Origin: Bacteroidetes bacterium UBA6161
GTDB taxonomy: Bacteria; Bacteroidota; Bacteroidia; NS11-12g; UBA955
Length of the DNA: 64,000 bases
Assembly: GCA_002422315.1 (NCBI GenBank)
Contig: DIUJ01000057.1
Location: 1 to 64,000, forward strand
Direction of reading: 5' to 3'
Shown one piece after another: positions 33,408 to 42,459 of the stretch. The number at the start of each line of letters is the position of its first letter. The stretch's first letter is position 1. The position numbers and the translations under genes are program-made. The notes beneath the pieces are model-generated. The model searched no databases. It was not told the DNA's origin and saw only the letters and a list, made by a program, of their open reading frames with translations.

Positions 33408-34685
33408 ATGACCCTAGCCTACTTCGTTGACGAAATCCGCACTCCCTTTGTTATCAACGACATCAAACAGATAGCCAAGAAAGCGGATACTATTTACTTG
33501 TTCTCCGTTGAAACCTTAGAAGGCAAAGAAGCCCTACCCGACAATGTTGTAGTTTTCGAATCCTTCATCAAGTGGCAAAACTTCAAGCCTCTTAGAATTG
33601 TATTAAAAAACATCTGGTCCATTTTAGGAATTTATCTCAGCGAATGTGTTGCCCTAAAAAAACTCCTCCCATTCAAAAAATCCATAGCACTACTCGCCTC
33701 CAATATCTTCAAAGCAGAAAGTGTGATGGAGAAGTTTACAGTTTACGGTTTACAGTTTACAGGTGGGAAAAGTATGGGTGACAAAAACACTCAACACTCA
33801 ACACTCAACATTCAACACTTTCCTTTTTATTCCTTCTGGTTCTACGACTGTATTTACTTGGCTTGGATGCGCAAAAAAGGATGGATTAAAAAAGGAGTAA
33901 CAAGGGCGCATGGGGGGGATTTATTTGAAGAAAGGGTGTCATTGGAGGGGAATATTTTATTTAGAAATTTTCAATTTAAGAATCTAGATTACGTTATCTC
34001 CATATCTAATGCAGGCCGAAAATATTTAAAAAACAAATATCCAAAGTTCGCTTCAAAGATAAAAACCTTGTATTTGGGTTCTAAAGACGAGGGGATGCCC
34101 TCTAATAATCACAGCGACTCTTCAAGCTTTGTATTAGTAAGCTGTGCTAGAGTTCGTTGGAATAAACGTATTCATAAAATTGCTGAAATGTTAAATTTTA
34201 TTGATGCTCCTATTACGTGGATTCATATTGGTGACGAAAATTTGAATGCTAAAAAGGATTGGTCTATTCCAGAATACCTTAAGAATAAGAATATTTTAAA
34301 AAGCAAAGAAAACGTAGAAGTTATTTCAACAGGGTTGTTAGACTATCCCCAAATTATAGAATTGTATAGAACTAAAAGAATAGATTTGTTTATAAGTCTT
34401 TCAGAAGAAGAAGGGATACCTGTAAGTATGATGGAAGCCATTAGTTTTGGTATTCCGATTTTAAGTACAGATGTAGGTGGCTGTAAAGAAATAGTTACAG
34501 AACAAACAGGCATTCTGATACCATTGGAAACCTCCATGGAGAAGGTTGCAGAAATTATAACAGATTTTAGGAACACACCTCAAAACACGCCTGAATTCAG
34601 ATTGGGAGTAAGAAAATTTTGGGAAGAAAATTTTGATGCGGATAAGAATTACAAAGCTTTGTTTGATTTGATAATAGAAGAGTGA
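33408..34685 (+). CDS. GT4-family glycosyltransferase with in-frame repeats
   Basis: This is a GT-B enzyme of about 425 residues from ATG 33408 (MTLAYFVDEIRTPFVINDI). Conserved blocks are RAHGGDLFEERV in the N-terminal lobe and SLSEEEGIPVSMMEAISFGIPIL in the C-terminal lobe, the GT4 EGxP...E motif. Between residues about 108 and 138 the coding sequence consists of GTTTACNG units followed by five 7-bp AACACTC-like units, giving the low-complexity segment VYGLQFTG...NTQHSTLNIQH. The reading frame is intact. The four-base overlap with the next gene (GTGA) suggests coupling. Confidence 0.82.
   Translation: MTLAYFVDEIRTPFVINDIKQIAKKADTIYLFSVETLEGKEALPDNVVVFESFIKWQNFKPLRIVLKNIWSILGIYLSECVALKKLLPFKKSIALLASNIFKAESVMEKFTVYGLQFTGGKSMGDKNTQHSTLNIQHFPFYSFWFYDCIYLAWMRKKGWIKKGVTRAHGGDLFEERVSLEGNILFRNFQFKNLDYVISISNAGRKYLKNKYPKFASKIKTLYLGSKDEGMPSNNHSDSSSFVLVSCARVRWNKRIHKIAEMLNFIDAPITWIHIGDENLNAKKDWSIPEYLKNKNILKSKENVEVISTGLLDYPQIIELYRTKRIDLFISLSEEEGIPVSMMEAISFGIPILSTDVGGCKEIVTEQTGILIPLETSMEKVAEIITDFRNTPQNTPEFRLGVRKFWEENFDADKNYKALFDLIIEE
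33734..33820. repeat. GTTTACNG units and 7-bp tandem repeat inside a gene
   Basis: Bases 33734-33762 are four GTTTACAG/TTTACGG-type units, the same unit as the arrays at 1.5-4.8 kb. Bases 33787-33820 are about five 7-bp units of AACACTC or close variants. Both lie in frame in the glycosyltransferase gene. Confidence 0.85.
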
Positions 34686-35698
34686 GAAAGTTTCATTTCT
34701 TTGTTTGTAGAAACGGGTATGGACATTTAAAAAGAGTGTTTTCTGTTACAAGGGAATTAATGCAATTTCCAGAGTGTGTTTATATTACAATACATTGTAA
34801 TGCAGGGCAATTACAAAACACCAAAACTTGGGAAGACTTTCATGTAATAAACAAAGCAAAGAACGTATGTTTTGAATTTGAATTTATGCAAAACTCTCCT
34901 CGCTATTCTGATGAAGAAACCTTTGCAAACACGTTAAAATGGCTTGGGCATATAAAAGAAAGCAAAAGAAACATAGAAGGTACTATTGTTATTGACAATG
35001 ATATTGCTTTGTTACATTTATTTCCCAAAGCCATAGTTATGGGTTCTTTCTATTGGAAAGACATACTAGACCCCTTGAAGCATGGGGATTGGATTCGATT
35101 TGAAGAAGAGTTGATAAAGAAATACAATCCTATTCACATTGGGGTGGAGAAAATGGCCATGCATAGTGTACGCAATAGGAATCAGTTTGTAGGATTGCCT
35201 TGGTTTGCAATTCCCGGACTTGGAAGACAAACACCCATGCACAAGAGAAAAAGCCTATTGGTAACAGGAGGTGGCACTGGTTCTTATAATCAAAGACTTT
35301 TAGAAATAGCAATTTCTCTAAAGGATATGGAGTTAGAGATTTATGTAGATAGTAAACTTTTTGCATTTTCAAACGCTTCATTTCCCCTGTTTTCATTTAG
35401 TGAAGAAGATTTTTCTCATTTAAAAGCAGTTATTTGCCGCCCAGGAATGGGCATATTAAATGATTGTGTATCCTACGCTATTCCTATATTTGCAGTCGAA
35501 GATTGTCAAAATAAAGAACTCATGTACAATGCCGACCGAGTAGTTGCAATGAAAGTTGGAAATAAAGTTAATAATGTAAAAGAAATTGTAGTGGTTTTAG
35601 AACAAGAGAATTTGTTAGCGTACTACCATGAAAACCTGTTGAATCAAGAAATGAATGGAGCGACCCAAGCAGCAACGTATTTAATGGGGGTTAATTAA
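34682..35698 (+). CDS. GT28/MurG-like glycosyltransferase
   Basis: This 338-residue protein begins with FFVCRNGYGHLKRVFSVTREL, a glycine-rich N-terminal loop as in MurG-like enzymes, and its C-terminal half has LLVTGGGTGSYNQRLLEIA and AVICRPGMGILNDCVSYAIP, which match the donor-binding site of the GT28/GT1 type. The start is GTG at 34682, overlapping the previous stop. It opens the second densely packed gene run, which continues to 47.2 kb. No membrane segment is seen. Substrate unknown. Confidence 0.75.
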   Translation: MRKFHFFVCRNGYGHLKRVFSVTRELMQFPECVYITIHCNAGQLQNTKTWEDFHVINKAKNVCFEFEFMQNSPRYSDEETFANTLKWLGHIKESKRNIEGTIVIDNDIALLHLFPKAIVMGSFYWKDILDPLKHGDWIRFEEELIKKYNPIHIGVEKMAMHSVRNRNQFVGLPWFAIPGLGRQTPMHKRKSLLVTGGGTGSYNQRLLEIAISLKDMELEIYVDSKLFAFSNASFPLFSFSEEDFSHLKAVICRPGMGILNDCVSYAIPIFAVEDCQNKELMYNADRVVAMKVGNKVNNVKEIVVVLEQENLLAYYHENLLNQEMNGATQAATYLMGVN

Positions 35699-35715
35699 AA
35701 AGTAAAGAAATACCT

Positions 35716-37452
35716 ATGTTTTTAGTAAAAGAATTGTATTGTAACAAAGAAACAAGCCTAATGGAGCTGTATTCGTTGTTTGACCATGCCAGTAAAAAAG
35801 GTTTGCCTGCGGGCATTGCGCTGGTTGTAAACGAAGAAGAAAAATTAATTGGCACAATCACAGAGGGTGATATTAGAAGAGGTATTTTGGAGTATAAGTC
35901 AATGGGATTGTCAGCCCATCAGTTAATGCAAACAAATCCAATATGTTTCCAAGAAGGACTGTCTATTTCAGAGATTTTAGAACAAATTCCATTGGAATTA
36001 GAGAAGAGAAATAGACAAAGTAAACGGTATTTAGGGAAAATTGTCATTATAGACAAAGACAGAAGGCCTACACGCGTTTTAGATTATCATCAGTTATGGG
36101 AACAAAAAACAGCAACACATAGACATATTGTGGTAGTTGGCCTTGGCTATGTTGGATTGACAATGGCCTTGGTAATGGCAGATGCTGGGTTTATGGTTAC
36201 TGGGGTAGAATTAGATAGCAACAAAGTAAGTCAATTGCACAATGGATCTTCGTATATTCATGAAGTAGGATTAGAAGATTTATTAAAAGAAAACATTGGG
36301 AAAAACTTTAAACCTACCACAGAAATACCGGAATCAGGCGATGTGTATATTATATCTGTAGGTACTCCTGTAGTTGAAAAAGCAAATGGGAGAAAAGAGC
36401 CTATCATGGATTATTTAAACGATGCTTGTAACAAAATTGCGAAAAATTTAAAGAGAGGAAATTTAGTCATTCTTAGGTCAACCGTTCCAATTGGAACCTG
36501 TAGGAAATATGTAAAAGAAAAGTTGGAACAAGGCAGTGATTTGCTTTGTGGAATAGACTTTCATTTGTCATTTGCCCCAGAACGAACTGCAGAAGGGAAA
36601 GCATTGAAAGAGTTAAGAAATTTGCCACAAATCATTGGTGGATTTAACAAAGACTCTTTAGAAGCAACAGCAGCAATTTTTAGAGACTTAACACCCACAA
36701 TAGTAAGGGTTGATTCTTTAGAAGCTGCCGAAATGGCCAAGTTAATTAACAATACGTTTAGAGATTATGTATTTGCTTATGCAAACCAAATGGCTAAGAT
36801 AGCATCACAATTTAATATTAACGTAGTAGATGTGATTAATGCGGCAAATAAGGGCTATACACGAGATCCTGTTCCGTTGCCAAGCCCTGGCGTGGGGGGG
36901 CCTTGTTTAACAAAAGACCCTCATATCTTTGCATCAGTAGCGAGTGAGTTTAATTTTGATGATTCTCTATTTGTTCGAGGAAGAGAAATAAATGAATCGA
37001 TGCATTTACATGTAGTATCACAAATTCTTTCCGAGTTAAAAAGAATTGGTAAAGAGGCTTCCAAAGTTTCGGTTTTAATCTGTGGATTGGCTTTTAAAGG
37101 AAATCCAGAAACTGGTGATGTGCGTAACTCTACTGCGATAGATATAGCAGCACTATTGAAACCCCATGTAAGGGAAATTAGAGGTTATGACCCCGTAGCC
37201 ATAAAATCTGAAATCGAAGAATATGGCATTACTCCAGTACAAATAACAGAGGGTTTTCAAAATTCAGATGTGGTGATGTTTTTAAACAACCACAAATCTT
37301 TTGAAAAAATCAATGTATTTGAAATGACACGGTCATTAAACAACAAACCAATTATTTACGATGGTTGGAATCTATTTAGAAAAGAAGAAATATTATCTAC
37401 TAAGCCTTGTACTTATATAGGCCTTAGTTTCTCAGAAAGTAGTATCGTATGA
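35716..37452 (+). CDS. CBS-domain-fused nucleotide-sugar 6-dehydrogenase
   Basis: The 578-residue protein has a CBS pair at about 1-130 (GTITEGDIRRGIL) followed by a complete nucleotide-sugar dehydrogenase: NAD motif GLGYVG at 142-147, catalytic C397 in GVGGPCLTKDP, and the C-terminal UDP-binding domain (CGLAFKGNPETGDVRNS). Catalytic domains of this type oxidise UDP-HexNAc or UDP-Glc at C6. A CBS pair on such an enzyme is uncommon. It is similar to the CBS pair of PtmE at 10.6 kb, which suggests either shared nucleotide sensing or an exchange of modules. It overlaps the next gene by four bases. Confidence 0.88.
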   Translation: MFLVKELYCNKETSLMELYSLFDHASKKGLPAGIALVVNEEEKLIGTITEGDIRRGILEYKSMGLSAHQLMQTNPICFQEGLSISEILEQIPLELEKRNRQSKRYLGKIVIIDKDRRPTRVLDYHQLWEQKTATHRHIVVVGLGYVGLTMALVMADAGFMVTGVELDSNKVSQLHNGSSYIHEVGLEDLLKENIGKNFKPTTEIPESGDVYIISVGTPVVEKANGRKEPIMDYLNDACNKIAKNLKRGNLVILRSTVPIGTCRKYVKEKLEQGSDLLCGIDFHLSFAPERTAEGKALKELRNLPQIIGGFNKDSLEATAAIFRDLTPTIVRVDSLEAAEMAKLINNTFRDYVFAYANQMAKIASQFNINVVDVINAANKGYTRDPVPLPSPGVGGPCLTKDPHIFASVASEFNFDDSLFVRGREINESMHLHVVSQILSELKRIGKEASKVSVLICGLAFKGNPETGDVRNSTAIDIAALLKPHVREIRGYDPVAIKSEIEEYGITPVQITEGFQNSDVVMFLNNHKSFEKINVFEMTRSLNNKPIIYDGWNLFRKEEILSTKPCTYIGLSFSESSIV

Positions 37453-38150
37453 CAAAGTTAAGAGTCTTAGGGATTATACCAGCAAGAGGTGGCTCCAAAG
37501 GTATTCCCTCCAAAAATATTAAAGCATTAGACGGTCTTCCATTAATCGCTTATACGATTCAAAGCGCCTTGGCTTCCGATTTAAAAGAAGTCATTGTAAG
37601 TACAGATAGTATCGAAATAGCAGAAGTGGCAAAGAGATTTGGTGCAAAAGTTCCTTTTTTTAGACCTGCTGATTTAGCAAGTGATATTGCATCCTCCATG
37701 CCAGTAGCCATTCATGGGTTGCAAGAAATGGAAAAAATAAACGACTGCAAGTACGATGCGGTTATGTTGTTACAACCAACCACACCTTTTAGAAAAAGCG
37801 AGGATATAAACAGTGCCATTGAGATTTTAGAATCAAGAAATTCGGACAGCGTTATTAGTGTTGTAGAAGTTGGAGGAACCCATCCTGCAAGAATGAAGTA
37901 CATGAAAGAGGGGCTGCTCATAGATCCTCCATTTTGTGAACAAAAAGAAAATCAGAATAGACAAGAGCTAGAGCCTATGTATATACGTAACGGAGCAATT
38001 TATCTGACAAAAAGAGAAATATTACTCAAGGGAACTTACAAAGGAGAGACTTGTGCTGCTTTGGTAATGCCTTCAACTCGTTCTGTTAATATTGATACAA
38101 TCTTTGACTTTGAATATGCCGAATGGCTTAAATCGAGTAATAAGGTATGA
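37449..38150 (+). CDS. Second CMP-nonulosonate cytidylyltransferase (NeuA-like)
   Basis: A 233-residue cytidylyltransferase with IIPARGGSKGIPSKNIK, STDSIEIAEVAKRFG, FRPADLASDIASS and MLLQPTTPFR, all typical of NeuA/NeuA-like enzymes that make CMP-activated 2-keto-3-deoxy acids. It overlaps both neighbours by four bases (ATGA), so it is coupled to the CBS-dehydrogenase and the hydroxyacid dehydrogenase. Together with the NeuB-like gene at 39.9 kb it forms a second synthase/activator pair distinct from LegI/LegF. The acid activated is unknown. Confidence 0.88.
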   Translation: MTKLRVLGIIPARGGSKGIPSKNIKALDGLPLIAYTIQSALASDLKEVIVSTDSIEIAEVAKRFGAKVPFFRPADLASDIASSMPVAIHGLQEMEKINDCKYDAVMLLQPTTPFRKSEDINSAIEILESRNSDSVISVVEVGGTHPARMKYMKEGLLIDPPFCEQKENQNRQELEPMYIRNGAIYLTKREILLKGTYKGETCAALVMPSTRSVNIDTIFDFEYAEWLKSSNKV

Positions 38151-39130
38151 AAATCTTACATCTAGAAGCCTATAACTATACTGAAGATGTCTTAAATGAA
38201 CTTAGAAAGCTAGGAGTGTTGGACATTTTTGAACCAAAGAGTAGAGAGGAATTGGACACCATACTAGATCAAACGGATTACGATTGTATTTTTACTACAA
38301 TTGGTAATACTTTGAATTCCCAAAACCTCAAACAACAGAAAACACTTCGGTATATAGTGAGTCCAACAACGGGATTAAATCACATAGATTTAGACTACAC
38401 CGAACAAAACAATATTTCAGTTATTAGTTTAAAAGGGGAAACGGAATTTTTGAATAGTATACAAAGTACGGCAGAACATACTTGGATGTTGGTACTTACA
38501 TTACTAAGAAATTTTAAAAAAGTGCAAGAATCTGTTGCAAATGGTATATGGTCAAGAGACGAACTACTTTGTGATGAACTTAATACCAAAACCATAGGGA
38601 TAATTGGATATGGCAGACTTGGTAAAATAGTTGCACGCTATGCGCAAGCTTTTTCTATGCAGGTGAAAATATGTGAAACCAGTCCGGAAAATCAGTTGCA
38701 AGCAGTTCAGAATGGTTTTGAAGTATATAGCAAAGAAGAAGTCCTGACCCAATCTGACATAGTGGTTTTGTTAGTAGCTTATTCCAAAGAAAATGAAAAA
38801 ATGCTTGGGAAAGAAGCATTTGCATTAATTAAAAAGGACAGTGTGTTTGTGAATACTTCAAGAGGGGAATTAGTAGATGAAGAAGCATTATTACAAGCAC
38901 TTGAAAACAGACAAATAAAAGCAGCCGCATTGGATGTATTGGTAGGAGATTCTGATTGGAAAAAAACTATTCCTGCTCAAAACAAATTGTATCAATACGC
39001 AATGCAGCACAATAACCTTGTCCTTACTCCTCATATTGGAGGGTATGGTAAAGTGTCGATAGAAAAAACAAGAGATTTTATAACAGAAAAATTTTTAAAT
39101 AAGGTAAAAAATGAAATGTCCAATATGTAG
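38147..39130 (+). CDS. D-2-hydroxyacid dehydrogenase family protein
   Basis: This 327-residue enzyme has the D-isomer-specific 2-hydroxyacid dehydrogenase layout: IGIIGYGRLGKIVARYA as NAD motif, NTSRGELVDEEALLQAL, a catalytic Arg/Glu region, and TPHIGGYGKVS with the catalytic histidine. Family members reduce 2-keto acids or oxidise 2-hydroxy acids. Its place between a CMP-acid synthetase and a NeuB-like synthase suggests that a 2-keto or 2-hydroxy acid in that pathway is its substrate. It overlaps the methyltransferase gene by 20 bases. Confidence 0.85.
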   Translation: MKILHLEAYNYTEDVLNELRKLGVLDIFEPKSREELDTILDQTDYDCIFTTIGNTLNSQNLKQQKTLRYIVSPTTGLNHIDLDYTEQNNISVISLKGETEFLNSIQSTAEHTWMLVLTLLRNFKKVQESVANGIWSRDELLCDELNTKTIGIIGYGRLGKIVARYAQAFSMQVKICETSPENQLQAVQNGFEVYSKEEVLTQSDIVVLLVAYSKENEKMLGKEAFALIKKDSVFVNTSRGELVDEEALLQALENRQIKAAALDVLVGDSDWKKTIPAQNKLYQYAMQHNNLVLTPHIGGYGKVSIEKTRDFITEKFLNKVKNEMSNM

Positions 39131-39947
39131 TCATGCCGAGGGTACTTTAATAAATGATAGAGATTTTCCAAGGCATCATATTTGTAAAAGTTGTGGCTTT
39201 GTGTATATGTATCCACTTCCAGAAAAAAATGATTTAAATAGCTATTATGAAGAAGCTTACTGGGAGAAACACCACAATGCAAAAGGGTTAATAAATAAAA
39301 CAGATGACAATTCATTTGATAGTAGAAATAAAGCAATTTACGAATGGTGTAAACCATATATAAAAGATGAAAAAACAAAGGTATTAGAAATTGGAGCTGG
39401 GTATGGGCATACTTTAGCTTATATAAAACAACAAAGCAATTGTTATGTGGAGGGTGTAGAACCTTCAAAGGAGGGAACATATAATGCAATTCATTCCTAT
39501 GGAATTAAAACCTTTAATGGATTTTTAGAGAATTACAATACAGATGCAAAATTTGATATAATTATTTTAAGCCATGTGTTTGAACATTTTTATGATCCTA
39601 TGAAAGCTTTGTCGATCATAAGAAACCTAATTCAAGAAAATGGAATACTATTCATTGAAGTGCCCAATGTATTAAAACCGAATTCAAGAAAGCATAAATT
39701 AGGTTGGTTTTCAAAAGAACACATCAGCTATTTTTCTAAGGATAAATTGAATTTTATGTTGTCAAGCAATGGATTTGAGATGATTAGAAGTGAAGAAGAA
39801 AATTATTTAAGAACCCTTTCAATTGCAAAAGATACTAAGCAAACAAAGTACAAGAATGAACATGGTAAAGTAAAAAGAGCAATCTTTATTCATGATTTGT
39901 TATATTATAGAATGAGATTATTACAAAAATTAAAATTACAAAAATGA
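39111..39947 (+). CDS. Class I SAM methyltransferase with N-terminal zinc-ribbon
   Basis: The 278-residue protein begins with a zinc-ribbon-like CPICSH...CKSCGF region, followed by a class I methyltransferase core with VLEIGAGYGHTLAYI (motif I), HVFEHFYDP and LFIEVPN. This combination is common among sugar methyltransferases of polysaccharide and antibiotic loci. It may add an O-methyl group to a glycan residue, possibly the chain-terminating group recognised by the Wzt C-terminal domain; that link is inference. Its stop overlaps the next ATG. Confidence 0.85.
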   Translation: MKCPICSHAEGTLINDRDFPRHHICKSCGFVYMYPLPEKNDLNSYYEEAYWEKHHNAKGLINKTDDNSFDSRNKAIYEWCKPYIKDEKTKVLEIGAGYGHTLAYIKQQSNCYVEGVEPSKEGTYNAIHSYGIKTFNGFLENYNTDAKFDIIILSHVFEHFYDPMKALSIIRNLIQENGILFIEVPNVLKPNSRKHKLGWFSKEHISYFSKDKLNFMLSSNGFEMIRSEEENYLRTLSIAKDTKQTKYKNEHGKVKRAIFIHDLLYYRMRLLQKLKLQK

Positions 39948-40900
39948 AACCCATACTTATAGCTGAATGTTGCCAAAACCACAATGGCAACCAAGAGATT
40001 TTAAAGAAGCAAATACACACTGCTGCCGAAAACGGAGCGGACTTTGTAAAAATACAAGCCATTCGCTCCAAAGAATTGAGTCACAGACCCAGATTTGACG
40101 AGGGTGAAACCCATGCAGACGGAACAATTAAAACAATCAAAAGACCTTATGATGCAGAGTTGGCAAGATTGTCTAAGTTGGATTTGAGCCTAGACGACGA
40201 AGCCTGGTTTGTGGAAGAATGTTGGAGAGCAGGGGTGGCACCAATGACCACCGCCTTTACTAGGACAGGGGCAAGAGAAATAAAAGACTTAGGCTACGAA
40301 GCCATTAAAATTGCTAGTTACGACTGTGCTTCTTATCCTTTGTTGAGGGAGGTTGCTAAGTATTGGAAAAATGTATTTGTATCCACTGGCGCAACTTATG
40401 ACAATGAGATTGAGAAAGCTGCTCAAGTTTTAAAAGAAGTTAATTTACACTTGTTACATTGTGTAACCATTTATCCTACTCCTATGGATGAATTGAATCT
40501 AAAGAGGATGTCTTTTTTAAGGAGATATTCTCATAATGTAGGGTATTCAGATCATTCGCATGTAGAAACAACAGGCTTATGGGCAAGTAAAATAGCCCTG
40601 GCCTTGGGGGCTAATAGCATAGAAAGACATTATACAGTATTGGAAAAAGACGAAACCAAAGATGGGCCTGTTTCAATTAAACCACATCAATTAAAGGAAT
40701 TAAGGAGTTTTGCGGATTTGAGCAGACAAGAAATGATGGAACAAATTAAAAAAGGGTATCCAGAATGGGAAAAAACCATTGGAAATATAACTAGGCCCTT
40801 ATCGCATGCTGAAAAACTGAACAGAGATTATTTTAGAGGTCGATTTGCTTCCTTAGTGGATGGTAAATTGATTTATAACTGGGAAGAGGTAGAATTTTAA
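39944..40900 (+). CDS. Second NeuB-family acid-sugar synthase, no full SAF domain
   Basis: A NeuB-like TIM-barrel enzyme of 318 residues with LIAECCQNHNGN, KIQAIRSKEL, VSTGATYDNE, HCVTIYPTP, GYSDHS and SIERHYTVL, in the order found in sialic acid synthases that condense PEP with an aldose. The C-terminal part is short: LSHAEKLNRDYFRGRF is the only trace of the region where LegI has its SAF domain. Either the substrate closure differs or the partner sits elsewhere. It is grouped with a CMP-synthetase, a hydroxyacid dehydrogenase and a methyltransferase, a set I do not recognise from a characterised pathway. Confidence 0.85.
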   Translation: MKPILIAECCQNHNGNQEILKKQIHTAAENGADFVKIQAIRSKELSHRPRFDEGETHADGTIKTIKRPYDAELARLSKLDLSLDDEAWFVEECWRAGVAPMTTAFTRTGAREIKDLGYEAIKIASYDCASYPLLREVAKYWKNVFVSTGATYDNEIEKAAQVLKEVNLHLLHCVTIYPTPMDELNLKRMSFLRRYSHNVGYSDHSHVETTGLWASKIALALGANSIERHYTVLEKDETKDGPVSIKPHQLKELRSFADLSRQEMMEQIKKGYPEWEKTIGNITRPLSHAEKLNRDYFRGRFASLVDGKLIYNWEEVEF

Positions 40901-42453
40901 TGCTATTCGCCAAACAACTTCTTACGGAAAAAGAATACAATGTAGCCTTGCAAAAAGGGGTTTCGGTATTTTTATACAACGAAATCAACTTTGCACCCAA
41001 TCCACAAGAGGGGATACAGATGGTAAACTGTACCACAGAACGAGTTCCCAGCACTTGGTACACTTGGGAGGAAAATGAAAGGATTTTTTCAACATTTGAA
41101 AAAAAGCATTCTTGTTTTCATGTAATTGATGGTTTTGATTTTTCATTAGCTATTAAAAAAGCAATGTTTTGGGCCAATATGAGAATAGGGTATTTGGAAT
41201 ATACTCGAGTAAAATATTTTGTTGATTATAATATCTTTGAAAGCTCAGAGAGGTTATTCAATGCAAACATGCTTAAAACGACACTAAAGTATGCTAAAGA
41301 GTTTTTGTTGCAAAAAAGTAAAAAGTCATTTGATAAAGAAAACAGAACCAAGTTTAATTGGGCTATACTTATAGAAGACACATTTCAAATAAATCTGTAT
41401 AAACATATCCTTTATTTAAGCTTAAAGGATATAACATTGCTTTTAATAGTGATAAATGATTCAGTGAAAGAAGAATTGTTGAATATGGGATTTCAGGAAA
41501 ATCAAATCAAACGAATAAATCAAAACCATAACTATAAATTGCCTTTCCCAAAGTTAAACCTTTTGAAAATAGAAAAAAATGAATGGTTTCTTTTGGATCA
41601 ATTGTGTAATCATTGGAACGAAATAAATCAATGGTACACTATATCACAAATTATTTCAAATTCGGGGGTGAAAAAATTTTTAATGAACGAAGGAGAAAAT
41701 GGTGTAAAAGGTTCCGTTATTGGGGAAGTATTAAATAAAAGAGGAATTCAAACTTTTAACACAATGAATGGAATGAAGTCTGGTCAAGCACAAGATGCAT
41801 TTCAAAGTTTTCAGTATTGGTTTGTATGGGGCATTGGAATGAAAAAAATGTTGATTGAAAAATGCGCATTGCCAGAGTCTATGTTAATTAATGTGGGTCA
41901 CTTGATGGAAGATGAAATAGCAAATTATAGGAGTCAGGGGAGTTTTGATTCCATTCAACATGAAAACAAAAAGATTATTTCACTTTTTTCAGTTCGTGGT
42001 AAAAGAGAAGAAAAGATGGAAGCTTTTCGATTTTTGTATGATTTGGCAGAACAAAAGAGTGATTTGGTATTACTAATTAGAAAACATCCTAGTGAAAAGG
42101 ACGAGGATTTGATTTTACCCACAAAGGATTTGCCGAATGTTTATTGGGTAGAATACAATCAAGAAAACTCTAAAAATACCTTGTATGACCAGTTGTCTAT
42201 CAGTACTTTAAGTATTTGTTTTGGGTCTACAGTAGCTTTGGAAAGCAAATGGTTTGGGGTGCCTTGTATTACTTTTGAAATGAGAGAAGAAAGCTTGGTG
42301 TATTTAACAGATGACAAACATATTTTTCATGTTAAAGAAATACTTGAATTTGAAAGTAAAATGAGTGAATTATTGGCATTTAATTCAAAAAGAAAACCGC
42401 AATTAAATAACGTAGCCTCCCAGATTGTTGAAGAACTAAGAAAGGTAGAATAA
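40900..42453 (+). CDS. GT-B-like glycosyltransferase candidate
   Basis: I do not recognise this 517-residue soluble protein. The C-terminal half looks GT-B-like: LLIRKHPSEKDEDL and SICFGSTVALESKWFGVPCITFE give a donor-site loop of the same type as in the 498-residue protein at 15.3 kb. The N-terminal half is rich in aromatic residues and has no clear signature. Its ATG overlaps the stop of the NeuB-like gene, so it may transfer the product of that pathway. It could also be a capsule-type chain polymerising or linking enzyme. Confidence 0.6.
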   Translation: MLFAKQLLTEKEYNVALQKGVSVFLYNEINFAPNPQEGIQMVNCTTERVPSTWYTWEENERIFSTFEKKHSCFHVIDGFDFSLAIKKAMFWANMRIGYLEYTRVKYFVDYNIFESSERLFNANMLKTTLKYAKEFLLQKSKKSFDKENRTKFNWAILIEDTFQINLYKHILYLSLKDITLLLIVINDSVKEELLNMGFQENQIKRINQNHNYKLPFPKLNLLKIEKNEWFLLDQLCNHWNEINQWYTISQIISNSGVKKFLMNEGENGVKGSVIGEVLNKRGIQTFNTMNGMKSGQAQDAFQSFQYWFVWGIGMKKMLIEKCALPESMLINVGHLMEDEIANYRSQGSFDSIQHENKKIISLFSVRGKREEKMEAFRFLYDLAEQKSDLVLLIRKHPSEKDEDLILPTKDLPNVYWVEYNQENSKNTLYDQLSISTLSICFGSTVALESKWFGVPCITFEMREESLVYLTDDKHIFHVKEILEFESKMSELLAFNSKRKPQLNNVASQIVEELRKVE

Positions 42454-42459
42454 TAAGTC

